64,000 nucleotides of DNA, from positions 4,774,001 to 4,838,000 of the forward strand of contig NZ_CP089312.1 of NCBI RefSeq assembly GCF_021545335.1. The letters run 5' to 3'. The translations under genes were made by a program, and so were the position numbers. Each line of letters opens with the position of its first letter. The first letter of the stretch is position 1. Shown here piece after piece: positions 49,600 to 58,915 of this stretch. Under the pieces are notes generated by a model. It saw only the letters and a list, made by a program, of their open reading frames with translations, did no database searches and had not been told where the DNA came from. The stretch is from Streptomyces sp. GQFP (lineage in GTDB: Bacteria > Actinomycetota > Actinomycetes > Streptomycetales > Streptomycetaceae).

Positions 49600-50577
49600 A
49601 TGGCACAACGAGAGCAAGCAGGACGGTGGCGTTCCGGCGCGGCGGGGGTGGCCGTACTCGGTCTCACCCTGACCGCGTGCGGCGGGGCGAAGGTGGGCGA
49701 CGAACCCGCGGCGGCGGGCGGCAGTTCGGGCGAGTGCGGCACGTTCAACATCGCGGTCAACCCGTGGGTGGGCTACGAGGCGGACGCGGCGGTCGTCGGC
49801 TATGTCGCGGAGCACGAACTCGGCTGCGAGGTGGAGACCAAGGACCTGAAGGCGGAGATCGGCTGGCAGGGGTTCGAGACGGGCGAGGTCGACGCCATCC
49901 TGGAGAACTGGGGCCACGACGACCTGAAGAAGAAGTACATCGACGAGCAGAAGACCGCCGTGAACCTCGGCGCGACCGGCAACAAGGGGATCATCGGCTG
50001 GTACATCCCGCCGTGGATCGCGAAGAAGTACCCGGACATCACCGACTGGAAGAACCTCAACAAGTACGCCGCGAAGTTCAGGACGTCCGAGTCGGGCGAC
50101 AAGGGCCAGCTCCTCGACGGCGACCCGTCGTACCAGACCAACGACGAGGCCCTGGTGGAGAACCTGAAGCTGGACTTCAAGGTGGTGTACGCGGGCAGCG
50201 AGACCGCGCTGATCCAGAGCTTCCGGGAGGCCGAGAAGAACAAGAAGTGGATGATCGGCTACTTCTACGAGCCCCAGTGGTTCCTGTCGGAGGTGCCGCT
50301 GGTCCACATCAAGCTGCCCGCGTACACGGCGGGTTGCGACAAGGACCCGGCGAAGGTGGCCTGCGACTACCGGCCCTTCGACCTCGACAAGATCGTCAGC
50401 ACCCGCTTCGCCAAGTCGGGCAGCCCGGCGTACGACCTGGTCAAGAACTTCACGTGGACGAACGCCGACCAGAACACCGTCGCCAAGTACATCGCGGTGG
50501 ACAAGATGACCCCGGAGGCGGCGGCGAAGAAGTGGATCGACGCCAACCCGGACAAGGTGAAGGCCTGGCTCGGCTGA
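49600..50577 (+). CDS. Glycine betaine/choline-type substrate-binding lipoprotein
   Basis: 325 residues, ATG 49600 with AAGGAG upstream. Lipobox LTLTACGG. The mature part matches the OpuAC/ProX family: FNIAVNPWVGYEADAAVVGY, GWQGFETGEVDAILENWGHD, GIIGWYIPPWIAKKYPDITD, with the Trp/Tyr residues that form the aromatic box for quaternary amines. No permease or ATPase gene is adjacent. Because it follows a sulfatase and its maturase, choline-O-sulfate or betaine are plausible ligands. It could use a remote ABC transporter. Confidence 0.85.
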   Translation: MAQREQAGRWRSGAAGVAVLGLTLTACGGAKVGDEPAAAGGSSGECGTFNIAVNPWVGYEADAAVVGYVAEHELGCEVETKDLKAEIGWQGFETGEVDAILENWGHDDLKKKYIDEQKTAVNLGATGNKGIIGWYIPPWIAKKYPDITDWKNLNKYAAKFRTSESGDKGQLLDGDPSYQTNDEALVENLKLDFKVVYAGSETALIQSFREAEKNKKWMIGYFYEPQWFLSEVPLVHIKLPAYTAGCDKDPAKVACDYRPFDLDKIVSTRFAKSGSPAYDLVKNFTWTNADQNTVAKYIAVDKMTPEAAAKKWIDANPDKVKAWLG

Positions 50578-50622
50578 TCCCGGTCGGGGTGTGGGCGGCC
50601 GGGCTCCGGGAACCCGGTCGCC

Positions 50623-52104
50623 ATGGGTGTGAATCACGATGAGGCCCCGGTTCTTGACGCGCTCGTCCGGTACGGGGACGAGGACGAGCTGGGGTTCACG
50701 CCCCCGGGCCACAAACAGGCACGCGGGGCGGATCCACGCGCGCGTGCGGTGCTGGGCGACGCCGTCTTCTTCGGGGACGTCCTGGCCAACGGCGGCCTGG
50801 ACGACCACCTCGCCCGGCGCGGTGTGCTGACGCGGGCCGAGCAGCTCATGGCCGACGCCGTCCACGCCGACCACACGTTCTTCTCGACGTGCGGCAGCTC
50901 CCTGTCGGTCAAGGCCGCCATGCTGGCCGTGACCGGCCCCGGCCACCGCCTCCTCGTCGGGCGTGACGCGCACAAGTCGGTGGTCGCCGGGCTCATCCTG
51001 TCGGGCGTCGAGCCGGTGTGGGTGGAGCCCCGGTGGGACACCGCCCGGCACCTCGCCCATCCTCCGTCGGCGGCCGACTTCGCCCAGGCGTTCTTGGAGC
51101 ATCCCGACGCCGACGGCGCCCTGGTCACCAGCCCGACCCCGTACGGAGCCGCGGCCGACCTCGCCGGTGTCGCCGACGTCTGTCACCGCCACGGCAGGCC
51201 GCTCATCGTGGACGAGGCGTGGGGAGCGCACCTCCCCTTCCACGACGACCTGCCCTCGTGGGCCATGGACGCGGGCGCCGACATCTGCGTCACCAGCATC
51301 CACAAGATGGGCAGCGGCCTGGAACAGGGCTCCGTCTTCCACCTCCAGGGCGACCTCGTCGACCCCGCCGAACTCGCCTCCCGGGCCGACCTCCTCGGCA
51401 CGACCAGCCCCAACGTCCTCATCTACGCCGGCATCGACGCCTGGCGCCGGCAGATGGTCCAGCACGGCCACGAACTCCTCGGCAGGGCACTGGAGCTGGC
51501 CGCACGTACCCGCACGGCCATCGAGGCGATCGACGGCTTCCACGTCAACGACGCGGAGGACTTCCGCGGTCCCGGCCTCGCCCACGACTTCGACCCGCTC
51601 CCGGTCGTCATGGACATCGGCGGCCTCGGCACCAGCGGCTACCGCGCCGCCGACTGGCTGCGCACGCACCACCGCATCGACGTCCACCTGTTCGACCACC
51701 GGCGCGTCAGCGCGCAGCTCACCCACGCCGACGACGAGCGGACCGCCACCCGTCTCCTCACGGCCCTGCGCGACCTCGCCGACCACGCCGCCGTACTGCC
51801 CGCGCTGCGGGACGCCCCTCAGGTCGCCGTCCCGTCCCCGGCCGAGCTGCGGACGGACCAGGCCAGCCTGCCCCGGGACGCCTATTTCGCGCGCCACGCG
51901 AAGGTCCCCGTGGCCGAGGCGGCCGGCCGGATCGCCGCCGAGATGATCACTCCCTACCCGCCCGGCATCCCCGTGGTCCTGCCCGGCGAACGCCTGACCG
52001 AGCCGGTACTGAAGTACCTGGTCACCGGCGTCGAGGCCGGCATGTTCCTGCCGGACGCCGCCGACCGGCGGCTGAACACCGTACGGGTCGTCGCGGAGGA
52101 CTGA
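50623..52104 (+). CDS. PLP-dependent Orn/Lys/Arg decarboxylase family protein
   Basis: 493 residues. Major-domain landmarks: FTPPGHKQARGADPRARAVL near the N-terminus, HTFFSTCGSSLSVKAAMLAV, RPLIVDEAWGAHLPFH (PLP Asp), and the Schiff-base Lys228 in VTSIHKMGSGLEQGSVFHL. The C-terminal part is shorter than in the inducible enterobacterial enzymes. It probably decarboxylates a basic amino acid in the cytosol. It is likely its own transcript; a link to the sulfatase locus is not shown. Confidence 0.88.
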   Translation: MGVNHDEAPVLDALVRYGDEDELGFTPPGHKQARGADPRARAVLGDAVFFGDVLANGGLDDHLARRGVLTRAEQLMADAVHADHTFFSTCGSSLSVKAAMLAVTGPGHRLLVGRDAHKSVVAGLILSGVEPVWVEPRWDTARHLAHPPSAADFAQAFLEHPDADGALVTSPTPYGAAADLAGVADVCHRHGRPLIVDEAWGAHLPFHDDLPSWAMDAGADICVTSIHKMGSGLEQGSVFHLQGDLVDPAELASRADLLGTTSPNVLIYAGIDAWRRQMVQHGHELLGRALELAARTRTAIEAIDGFHVNDAEDFRGPGLAHDFDPLPVVMDIGGLGTSGYRAADWLRTHHRIDVHLFDHRRVSAQLTHADDERTATRLLTALRDLADHAAVLPALRDAPQVAVPSPAELRTDQASLPRDAYFARHAKVPVAEAAGRIAAEMITPYPPGIPVVLPGERLTEPVLKYLVTGVEAGMFLPDAADRRLNTVRVVAED

Positions 52105-52214
52105 GCCGCGAAGGACCGTCGTGTGCGGCAACCAGGTGCGGGCCGCTCACCTCGGAAAGTCCGACATGTCGAGAATCCACGTGTGTGCGGGGCCGGGCCG
52201 GATACTCGTGGGGA

Positions 52215-53278
52215 ATGGTACGGACATCGAGACGGCATGGACGGCACGGCAGAGGCGACGCGGCCGACCGCGAGGGCGGGACCGTACGGGACCCGGCCGC
52301 CGCCGCGCCGGACGAGCACGTGGAACGGCGGGCGCCGGACAGTCCGACGGACCTGCCCGCGCGCTCCTGGGGAGCGGCGCTGAAAGGCACCGTGAAGGAG
52401 TTCAGGAGGGATGAGCTGACCGACCGGGCAGCGGCTCTGACCTACTACTCGGTCCTGGCGCTGTTCCCCGCGCTGCTGGCACTGGTGTCGCTGCTGGGGG
52501 TCGTCGGGGAGTCGGCCACGCGAGCGGTCCTGGACAACATCCAGAAGATCGCTCCGGGCCCGGCTCAGGACGTTCTGCGCAACGCGGTGCGGCAGATGCG
52601 GGACAACGCCGGGATCGGCTCGGTCATGGCGGTCGTGGGTCTGGTGCTGGCGGTGTGGTCGGCCCCGGCTATGTCGCCGCGTTCATCCGCGGTGCCAACG
52701 CGGTCTACGACGTCCCCGAGGGCCGTCCGGTGTGGAAGGTGCTGCCGGTACGGGTCGGCGTGACCGTGGCGCTGATGGTCATGGCCGTGGCCAGCGCGCT
52801 GATCGTGGTGTTCACCGGCGGCCTGGCCCGGCAGGCCGGCACGGCGCTCGGGGTCGGTGACACGGCGCTGACCGTGTGGTCGATCGCGAAGTGGCCGGTG
52901 CTGGTGGTCCTGGTCACGGTGATGATCGCGGTCCTGTACTGGGCCACCCCGAACGCCAAGGTCCGCGGTTTCCGCTGGATCACTCCGGGCAGCTTCCTCG
53001 CCCTGCTGATCTGGATGGCCGCCTCCGCCGGGTTCACCCTGTACGTGGCGAGCTTCGCCTCGTACAACAAGACCTACGGGACACTCGCCGGCGTGATCGT
53101 GTTCCTGGTGTGGCTGTGGATCACGAACCTGGCGATCCTGCTCGGCCTGGAGTTCGACGCGGAGCTGGTCCGCCAGCGCGCCGTCGCCGGGGGCCGTCCG
53201 GCCGACGACGAGCCGTACGTCGAGCCGCGTGACACCCGGAAGTGGGACGAGAAGGACCGGCGCCGGCTCGGACCCTGA
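52215..53278 (+). pseudogene. YihY/BrkB-type membrane protein gene, frameshifted
   Basis: The 5' part (ATG 52215 to about 52664) reads LPARSWGAALKGTVKEFRRD, ELTDRAAALTYYSVLALFPA, GSVMAVVGLVLAVWSA. The 3' part continues in another frame from 52667: GYVAAFIRGANAVYDVPEGR, later TYGTLAGVIVFLVWLWITNL. Together they make one normal YihY/BrkB (formerly RNase BN) protein of about 354 residues. The junction is the CCCC run at 52663-52666; adding one base restores A-V-W-S-A-x-G-Y-V-A-A-F. It is a one-base deletion or a base-call error. Confidence 0.85.
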
Positions 53279-53379
53279 GGTGGGCGGCGGTGCGACGGCC
53301 TGTGATCGCGGCCGCATGCGCGGGTGGGCCGGGGGTACCCGCCTCGCGGATGACAGGTTCACGTGAATGGAGGCCCCTG

Positions 53380-53610
53380 GTGCTGATGGCTCACCCCGCG
53401 GTGTTGAAGGACCTGATCGAGCAGTACGAGACGCTGCACGCCCTGCACGCGGAGAACGGCGGCCCCGCCGTACGGCAGCGGATGGCGGACGTCGCCTACA
53501 CACTGTGCGTGTCGACCGGCACCCGGGACATCGAGGCCGCCCTCGTCGCCGCCCGGCACCGGCTGCCCGGGGCCCGCCCCGGGCACGACTCCGTACTCAC
53601 CGCCGACTGA
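53380..53610 (+). CDS. DUF5133-like small protein
   Basis: 76 residues from GTG 53380 with GGAGG six bases upstream. Helical, highly typical motif MAHPAVLKDLIEQYETLHAL and VRQRMADVAYTLCVSTGTRD, as in actinobacterial DUF5133 proteins that occur in many copies next to regulators or BGC genes. Function unknown. It follows the broken YihY gene by about 100 bases. Confidence 0.7.
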   Translation: MLMAHPAVLKDLIEQYETLHALHAENGGPAVRQRMADVAYTLCVSTGTRDIEAALVAARHRLPGARPGHDSVLTAD

Positions 53611-53731
53611 CCTCGCGCATACGGAGGATCCACTCACCAGCCGTCTCCGGGTCTGCGCCCGCGCCGGATCCCGCCCTGGACGCGGTGACCGGCCGGTCCG
53701 GACGTCTCCCACCAGGTGACGACATACGCGC

Positions 53732-54697
53732 TCACAGGTCACGGAGCGCGGGCAGCAGCTTCTGCTCGGCCCACTCCAGGTACGGCTCCTGCTGTGCGCC
53801 GCCGATCTGGACGAGCGCGACCTCGGTGAACCCCGCGTCGACGTACGGGCGTACGGCCTCCACGACCGCCTCCACGTCGTCGCCGCAGGGGATGGACCCG
53901 GCCACGTCCTCGGGCCGTACGAACTGGGTGGCGCCCGCGAACGAGGCGGGCCCGGGCAGTTCGGAGTTGACCGGCCAGCCGCCGCCGAACCAGCGGAACT
54001 GGTCGTGTGCGCGGGCGATCGCGGCGTCGCGGTCGGTGTCGTAACTGACCGGCAGCTGGCCGACCTTGGGCTTGCCCGCGCCGCCATGCCGGTCGAACGC
54101 GGCGACCAGTTCCGGCCTGGGCTCGGTGGCGATCAGCAAGTCGGCGAGGTGGCCCGCGAGTTCGCACGAGCGGTCACCGGAGACGGCGACACCGATCGGC
54201 ACAGGCGTGTCGGGCAGATCCCACAACCTGGCGTTCTCGACGTCGAAGTGGACGCCGTGGTGGTTGACGTTCTCCCCCGCGAGGAGCGAGCGGATGATCC
54301 CCACGGCCTCCTCCAGCCTCTCGAGCCGGATGTGCGCGGCGGGCCAACCGCCGCCCACCACATGCTCGTTGAGGTTCTCCCCGGACCCGAGTCCCAGGCG
54401 GAAGCGCCCCTGGGAGAGGAGTTGCAGGGTGGCGGCCTTCTGCGCGACGACCGCCGGGTGATAGCGGGTCGTCGGGCAGGTCACGTACGTCATCAGGGGA
54501 ATGCGCTCGGTGGCCTGCGCGGCGGCCCCGAGCACGCTCCACGCGTACGGGGCATGTCCCTGGGACTCCAGCCAGGGGAAGTAGTGGTCGGACGTGACGG
54601 AGAAGTCGAACCCGGCGCGCTCGGCACCGACCACATGCCCGACCAGCTCCCGCGGTCCGGCCTGCTCGGTCATCATCGTGTACCCGATCTGAACCAT
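53732..54697 (-). CDS. LLM-class F420-dependent oxidoreductase
   Basis: 321 residues from ATG 54697 with AAGGAG upstream. TIM-barrel luciferase-like motifs: QIGYTMMTEQAGPRELVGHV, DFSVTSDHYFPWLESQGHAP, MTYVTCPTTRYHPAVVAQKA, FRLGLGSGENLNEHVVGGGW. The ENLNEHVVG segment is characteristic of the F420-dependent glucose-6-phosphate-dehydrogenase-related group. Immediately downstream of a haem-oxygenase-like diiron protein gene on the same strand (35 bases). Substrate unknown. Confidence 0.88.
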   Translation of the reverse strand: MVQIGYTMMTEQAGPRELVGHVVGAERAGFDFSVTSDHYFPWLESQGHAPYAWSVLGAAAQATERIPLMTYVTCPTTRYHPAVVAQKAATLQLLSQGRFRLGLGSGENLNEHVVGGGWPAAHIRLERLEEAVGIIRSLLAGENVNHHGVHFDVENARLWDLPDTPVPIGVAVSGDRSCELAGHLADLLIATEPRPELVAAFDRHGGAGKPKVGQLPVSYDTDRDAAIARAHDQFRWFGGGWPVNSELPGPASFAGATQFVRPEDVAGSIPCGDDVEAVVEAVRPYVDAGFTEVALVQIGGAQQEPYLEWAEQKLLPALRDL

Positions 54698-54732
54698 GCC
54701 GCTCTGCTCCTTGTTCTTGTGCGGGGTTCCCG

Positions 54733-55734
54733 TCATGGGGCTTCGGGGAGAGGTGCGCGCAGCGATGGCTTCCCGGTTCGCCACGCGCCGAGGAGGCGCT
54801 CGGCCAGGCGGTCCTCGAGGTATGTGGTGGTGTCCGCCCCGAAGGCGATGTCGGCGTCCAGGTGGGGTTCCTCCTCCAGGAGGCCCGCGACGACCTCGTG
54901 GCGGACGACCTGTTCGTGCACGGCGTCGGCCTCGACGTGTTCGTCGTAGAAGTGCTCGGCGGCCGGTCCGGCGCCGGTGCGCCGCATGGCCTCGGCCAGG
55001 CGCCGTGACCCGGGGGACGAGGTGATCTCGACGGCGGCGAAGTGTCCCACCAGGGCCCCTCGCAGGGCGCGGTGCAGGCCGAAGAGGGACATCACGTTCA
55101 CAGTGGCGAGGGCTTCGGCGCCGGTCGCGTCGAGATAGTGCCCGTACGAGGTGTCCAGGCCGAGGTCGGCCATGAGGTCGGCGAACAGGCGGGCGTGCAC
55201 GCGGTCCGCGCGGCCTCCGCCGAACTCGTCGAACTCCACGGCCGCCATTCCCGCCTTCGCCCTCCCCCACAGCCGGGGCAGCACCCAGGCGTGCGGGTCG
55301 GCCTCCTTGAGGTGGTAGAGCGACCGCTGGGCGGCGTACTCGCGCACCTGCCACAGTTCGCCCTCACGCCGCAGGAAGTGGCTGACGCCGCTGCCGTCGA
55401 CGGGCTCGACGAGCAGTTCGGCCAATGCCTCGTCGGCGTGTTCCCGCGCGGGCACCGCGTCGCGCAGGGCCCCGAGGAAAAGCTGTTCGGCAACGGCTCG
55501 GATTCTGAGCAGGTCGGGGTCCCATTCACGGTCGGCATCGACGTCCGCGAATCCCCGGTAATGCAGCTCGTAGCAGATGTAAAGGGCCAGCTGCAGATCG
55601 TCTCCGAAAGGGTCGGCGTCGAAAACCGTCTTTTCTTCCGGGAGCGGCCCGCTGTTCTGTAGGTGTTCGCCGACCGCCGCCGAGACAGGGCCTCGGGCGG
55701 ACGGCAGGGGCGGCTCTTTCGGTGGGAGGCGCAT
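54733..55734 (-). CDS. Haem-oxygenase-like diiron (iron-containing redox) protein
   Basis: 333 residues from ATG 55734. All-helical with the spaced carboxylate/His set of HDO-fold enzymes: ALYICYELHYRGF, then much later ALRGALVGHFAAVEITSSPG and EHFYDEHVEADAVHEQVVRH, plus several Glu/Asp helices between. Such proteins include N-oxygenases, desaturases and N-N bond enzymes, but many remain uncharacterised. It is cotranscribed with the LLM oxidoreductase. CDGSH and HemK-like genes, often clustered with it in actinomycetes, lie 3 kb away. Confidence 0.78.
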   Translation of the reverse strand: MRLPPKEPPLPSARGPVSAAVGEHLQNSGPLPEEKTVFDADPFGDDLQLALYICYELHYRGFADVDADREWDPDLLRIRAVAEQLFLGALRDAVPAREHADEALAELLVEPVDGSGVSHFLRREGELWQVREYAAQRSLYHLKEADPHAWVLPRLWGRAKAGMAAVEFDEFGGGRADRVHARLFADLMADLGLDTSYGHYLDATGAEALATVNVMSLFGLHRALRGALVGHFAAVEITSSPGSRRLAEAMRRTGAGPAAEHFYDEHVEADAVHEQVVRHEVVAGLLEEEPHLDADIAFGADTTTYLEDRLAERLLGAWRTGKPSLRAPLPEAP

Positions 55735-55828
55735 GCGCACCGAGTACCCACGATCGGACCGCTCACCTGCGCCGTCGCTGAGGGCCGGGCGGCGACATGA
55801 GCAGGCTCTTTCGGGGAACCCGGCGGGC

Positions 55829-56317
55829 GTGACCGATCTCGATCCGTTCATCGACCTGATCGACTGTCCGGTGTACGTCGTGACCGTGGAGGCCGGCGGT
55901 GAGAGGGCGGGCTGCCTGGTCGGCTTCGCCTCGCAGTGTTCGATTCGGCCCGCCCGGTTCGTCGTCTGGCTGTCCAAGGCCAACCGGACGTACCGGGTGG
56001 CCCTGCGCGCCGAGCGGCTCACGGTCCATGGTCTCCGCCGCGACCAGGACCGGCTGGCCCGGCTCTTCGGCGGCGAGACCGGCGACCGCACCGACAAGTT
56101 CACCGGCGTCGCATGGCATCCGGGACCGGCCGGGTCGCCGGTCCTCGACGAGGCCCCCGTCTGGTTCGTGGGCCTCGTGGAGAACCGGATCGACGGCGGT
56201 GACCACGTCGGTTTCCTCCTGGCTCCGGAGGCGGCGGAGAACGTCGTGGGCGGCCGGACCACTCTGCTGTCCCTCAAGGACGCGCACGGCATCTCCCCTG
56301 GTCATCCGGTGGACTGA
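55829..56317 (+). CDS. Flavin-reductase-like split-barrel protein
   Basis: 162 residues from GTG 55829. The split-barrel motif is present in shortened form: VYVVTVEAGGERAGCLVGFA, SIRPARFVVWLSKANRTYRV. It ends LLSLKDAHGISPGHPVD. It could reduce or bind flavin or F420. Divergent from the haem-oxygenase-like gene, 95 bases apart, so shared regulation is likely. The ribosome site is weak. Confidence 0.7.
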   Translation: MTDLDPFIDLIDCPVYVVTVEAGGERAGCLVGFASQCSIRPARFVVWLSKANRTYRVALRAERLTVHGLRRDQDRLARLFGGETGDRTDKFTGVAWHPGPAGSPVLDEAPVWFVGLVENRIDGGDHVGFLLAPEAAENVVGGRTTLLSLKDAHGISPGHPVD

Positions 56318-56365
56318 CCGCCACCCCGCTTCCATCCCGACCAGGCCGGCGGGGGCACGCGAGAG

Positions 56366-56394
56366 CCCCGGGACTCCTTGCGAGTCCCGGGGCC
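56366..56394. terminator. Bidirectional hairpin terminator
   Basis: GCCCCGGGACTC (56366-56377) and GAGTCCCGGGGC (56383-56394) form a perfect 12-pair stem with a five-base loop between the convergent flavin-reductase and PRC-barrel genes. Confidence 0.8.
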
Positions 56395-56418
56395 GCGATG
56401 CTCGGAGCGGGCTCCGGG

Positions 56419-56787
56419 TCAGGCGTGCGGGCCGCCGAACGGCGTGCCCTTGCCGTAGTGGGTGCCCAGCTCGTCGTGGTAGCCCTGGTTGCCGAGGTGC
56501 TTTTCGCGGTCGAACTCCGGAGCGTCCTTGATCTCCTGCTTGGTGAGACCGACGAAGATCTTCCGCTCGTTCGGGTCGATACCCACGACCGTGCTCGCCG
56601 GGAGCAGGACCTCCTTGCCGAAGATCCACACACCGGTGTCCACCACCAGGTACGCGGCATCGGCGTCGTCGGAGTGCTTGTCGACCTTGCCGATGCTGCC
56701 GTCCGTGGCCTCGACCTTGAATCCGATGAGGTCGACGCCCGCCTGATGGCCCGCGGTCGCACCGTAGTTCCACATATTCCCGGTCAC
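56419..56787 (-). CDS. PRC-barrel domain stress-type protein
   Basis: 122 residues from GTG 56787 with GGAGGAG upstream. PRC-barrel signature AGVDLIGFKVEATDGSIGKV, AYLVVDTGVWIFGKEVLLPA, then NERKIFVGLTKQEIKDAPEF. The C-terminus (GTHYGKGTPFGGPHA) is disordered. A second PRC-barrel gene is at 22753. Such proteins are common in stress regulons of actinomycetes; partner unknown. Confidence 0.75.
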   Translation of the reverse strand: MTGNMWNYGATAGHQAGVDLIGFKVEATDGSIGKVDKHSDDADAAYLVVDTGVWIFGKEVLLPASTVVGIDPNERKIFVGLTKQEIKDAPEFDREKHLGNQGYHDELGTHYGKGTPFGGPHA

Positions 56788-57053
56788 GCGAAAACAACTC
56801 CTCCGGTAAACAGAGGACAGCGGGAATTCCCGCCGCTCCTCCTTTTTCCGTACATCCTTTTCCGTACGTTCTTTTCCGTACGTCGTGCACGGCGGTTTCC
56901 GTGACCGCCTTTTTGCGAGTGCCCTACGTCCGGGGTTCCACACACGGGAAATAGCGGCGGGGCGGTGAGCCGAGTCACCGACGCGGTTGTGCACGTCGCG
57001 TGAAAAGCTGGGTAGGAGACGTGTCCAGGTGGCGCGGAACGCGGGAGGACGCA

Positions 57054-57749
57054 GTGGACGTGGACTGGGGTCGGTTCGCGCAGCAGATGGCATCGATGGC
57101 ACGGGACCTCCTGGCACAGGAATCCGTGGAAGCCACGCTCGAGCGGATCACCGCGTCGGCCATCGAGCTGGTGGACGGATGCGACGCGGCCGGCATTCTC
57201 ATGCTGCGCGACGCGAAGGTGGAGACCCTCGCTCCCACGCACCGGCTGGTCGTGGACAGTGACCTGCTGCAACAGCGGCTGAGCGAAGGGCCGTGCTTCG
57301 ATGCCGCCCGTACTTCGCAGGGGGAGCGGGTCTTCCGCATCTCCGACCTCACCGGCGAGCACCAGCGCTGGCCCGCCTACGCCCCGCAGGCCCGCGCGCT
57401 CGGTGTGGGCAGCATGATGGGCTTCCTGCTGTTCACCGAGGACGAGAACCTGGGCGCGCTGAACCTCTACTCCCGCGAGCCCGGCGCGTTCACCGAGACC
57501 AGTGAGCTGGTCGGATGGCTGCTGGCCTCGCACGCCGCGGTCGCCTTCTCCAGTGCCCGCACCCACGCGCAGCTGGAACAGGCCGTCGCCACCCGCCACG
57601 TCATCGGCGAGGCCATGGGCATTCTCATGGGCCGCGACCACGTCACCGAGAAGGAGGCGTTCGACATGCTGCGGCACTCCTCACAGGTGAGCAACGTCAA
57701 GCTCCGCGAGGTCGCCCACCGGGTGTGCAAGGAGGGCGGCCTCCCGTGA
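57054..57749 (+). CDS. GAF-ANTAR transcription antitermination regulator
   Basis: 231 residues from GTG 57054 with GGGAGG upstream. GAF domain (about 20-160): AIELVDGCDAAGILMLRDAK, LSEGPCFDAARTSQGERVFR, MMGFLLFTEDENLGALNLYS. The C-terminal ANTAR helices: QAVATRHVIGEAMGILMGRD, VTEKEAFDMLRHSSQVSNVK, REVAHRV. ANTAR proteins bind RNA hairpins to prevent termination. Its target is not adjacent in any obvious way. Confidence 0.88.
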   Translation: MDVDWGRFAQQMASMARDLLAQESVEATLERITASAIELVDGCDAAGILMLRDAKVETLAPTHRLVVDSDLLQQRLSEGPCFDAARTSQGERVFRISDLTGEHQRWPAYAPQARALGVGSMMGFLLFTEDENLGALNLYSREPGAFTETSELVGWLLASHAAVAFSSARTHAQLEQAVATRHVIGEAMGILMGRDHVTEKEAFDMLRHSSQVSNVKLREVAHRVCKEGGLP

Positions 57750-58008
57750 CCCCGGCCGGCCCGCCACCACCCGGGCGCCGGTGACCCTTCTCTCGTTACG
57801 CCTGCGGCCTGGGGGTACTCGGGAGGTGCCGCCGCGGCTCGTGTCCGTGCAGCGGGCCACCCGTCCCCCGACACCGGAGCGAACGTGCGAGCACTCGTCG
57901 TCAACCCCAGGAAACCCCCCGAGCCCTCCCGCACCCAGGCGCCGGCCGCCGTGGTGGTCGCGTCGCCGTCGCGGGTACGTGGCTCACGTGGCTGAGGACG
58001 ACAACACC

Positions 58009-58686
58009 ATGACGACCGAAGCCCTCACCGCCGCCCCCGGCCTCCGCTGCTGGGTCCCCCCGGGCGTGTACGCCCCGCAGACCGACACCCGGCTGCTCCG
58101 GCGGGCGATGGGCCGCGAGAGCATCACTGCGGAGACGGACGTACTGGATCTGGCCACCGGAAGCGGGATGCTCGCGGTGGAGGCGGCCCGGCTCGGCGGC
58201 CGGGTCACGGCCGTCGACATCTCCTGGCGGGCGCTGGCCACCACCAGGCTGAACGCCCTGCTGAACGGGCAGACCCTGCGGGTGCGCCACGGCGACCTGG
58301 CGACAGCCGTACCCGGCCGCCGCTTCGACCTGGTGCTCACCAACCCGCCCTACGTACCCGCTCCGGGCCCCACGCCGGCCAGGGGCCCCGCCAGGGCCTG
58401 GGACGCCGGACGGGACGGCCGCCTGCTGATCGACCGTATCTGCGACACCGCGCCGGCGGTCCTGCGGCCGACGGGGGCGCTCCTGATCGTGCACTCCCAC
58501 CTGTGCGGCATCGACGCGACGCTGACCCGCCTGGAGCGGGCCGGGCTCCGCGCGAAGGTCGTGGACCGGGCCGAGCTGCCCTTCGGCCGGGTGCTGCGTT
58601 CACGGCTCGCCTGGCTGCGTGAGCAGGGCCTGACGGCCGACGGGACGACGGAGGAGCTGGTGGTGATCCGTGCCGAACACACCTGA
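58009..58686 (+). CDS. HemK/PrmC-type methyltransferase
   Basis: 225 residues from ATG 58009 (GTG 57988 possible). SAM motif VLDLATGSGMLAVEAARLGG, the acidic strand VTAVDISWRA, and the N6-glutamine methyltransferase signature LVLTNPPYVP. It matches the HemK2/MTQ2-like group rather than full-length PrmC, which has an N-terminal extension. Overlaps the CDGSH gene by 17 bases. Probably methylates Gln in a protein; target unknown. Confidence 0.85.
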   Translation: MTTEALTAAPGLRCWVPPGVYAPQTDTRLLRRAMGRESITAETDVLDLATGSGMLAVEAARLGGRVTAVDISWRALATTRLNALLNGQTLRVRHGDLATAVPGRRFDLVLTNPPYVPAPGPTPARGPARAWDAGRDGRLLIDRICDTAPAVLRPTGALLIVHSHLCGIDATLTRLERAGLRAKVVDRAELPFGRVLRSRLAWLREQGLTADGTTEELVVIRAEHT

Positions 58687-58915
58687 ACACCCCCGCCGTG
58701 TCCGCGTCCGCGTGCAGCGCGACGGGCCCCTGCTCATCGAGGGACCGGTCGAAGTGGTGGGCGAGGACGGCAAGTCGGCGGTCTCGGACCGCTTCACGGT
58801 GGCGGTCTGCACCTGCCGCCGCAGCCGCGCCTACCCCTGGTGCGACACCAGCCACCGCCGCCGCACCCCGCCCGACCCGGGCGAGACCAAGGACGGCAAG
58901 GCGGCCTCCCAGTAA
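58670..58915 (+). CDS. CDGSH iron-sulfur domain protein
   Basis: 81 residues from GTG 58670 inside the end of the methyltransferase gene. The 2Fe-2S ligands are visible in AVCTCRRSRAYPWCDTSHRR, the C-x-C ... C-x3-H pattern with DTSH in place of DGSH. The N-terminal strands (DGPLLIEGPVEVVGEDG) match short bacterial CDGSH proteins. Redox partner unknown; HemK-like and haem-oxygenase-like genes nearby form a recurrent set. Confidence 0.85.
   Translation: MPNTPEHPRRVRVRVQRDGPLLIEGPVEVVGEDGKSAVSDRFTVAVCTCRRSRAYPWCDTSHRRRTPPDPGETKDGKAASQ

Noticed and set aside
49579..52131. 850-codon minus-strand frame
   Set aside because: Antisense to the binding lipoprotein and the PLP decarboxylase, both of which have intact motifs.
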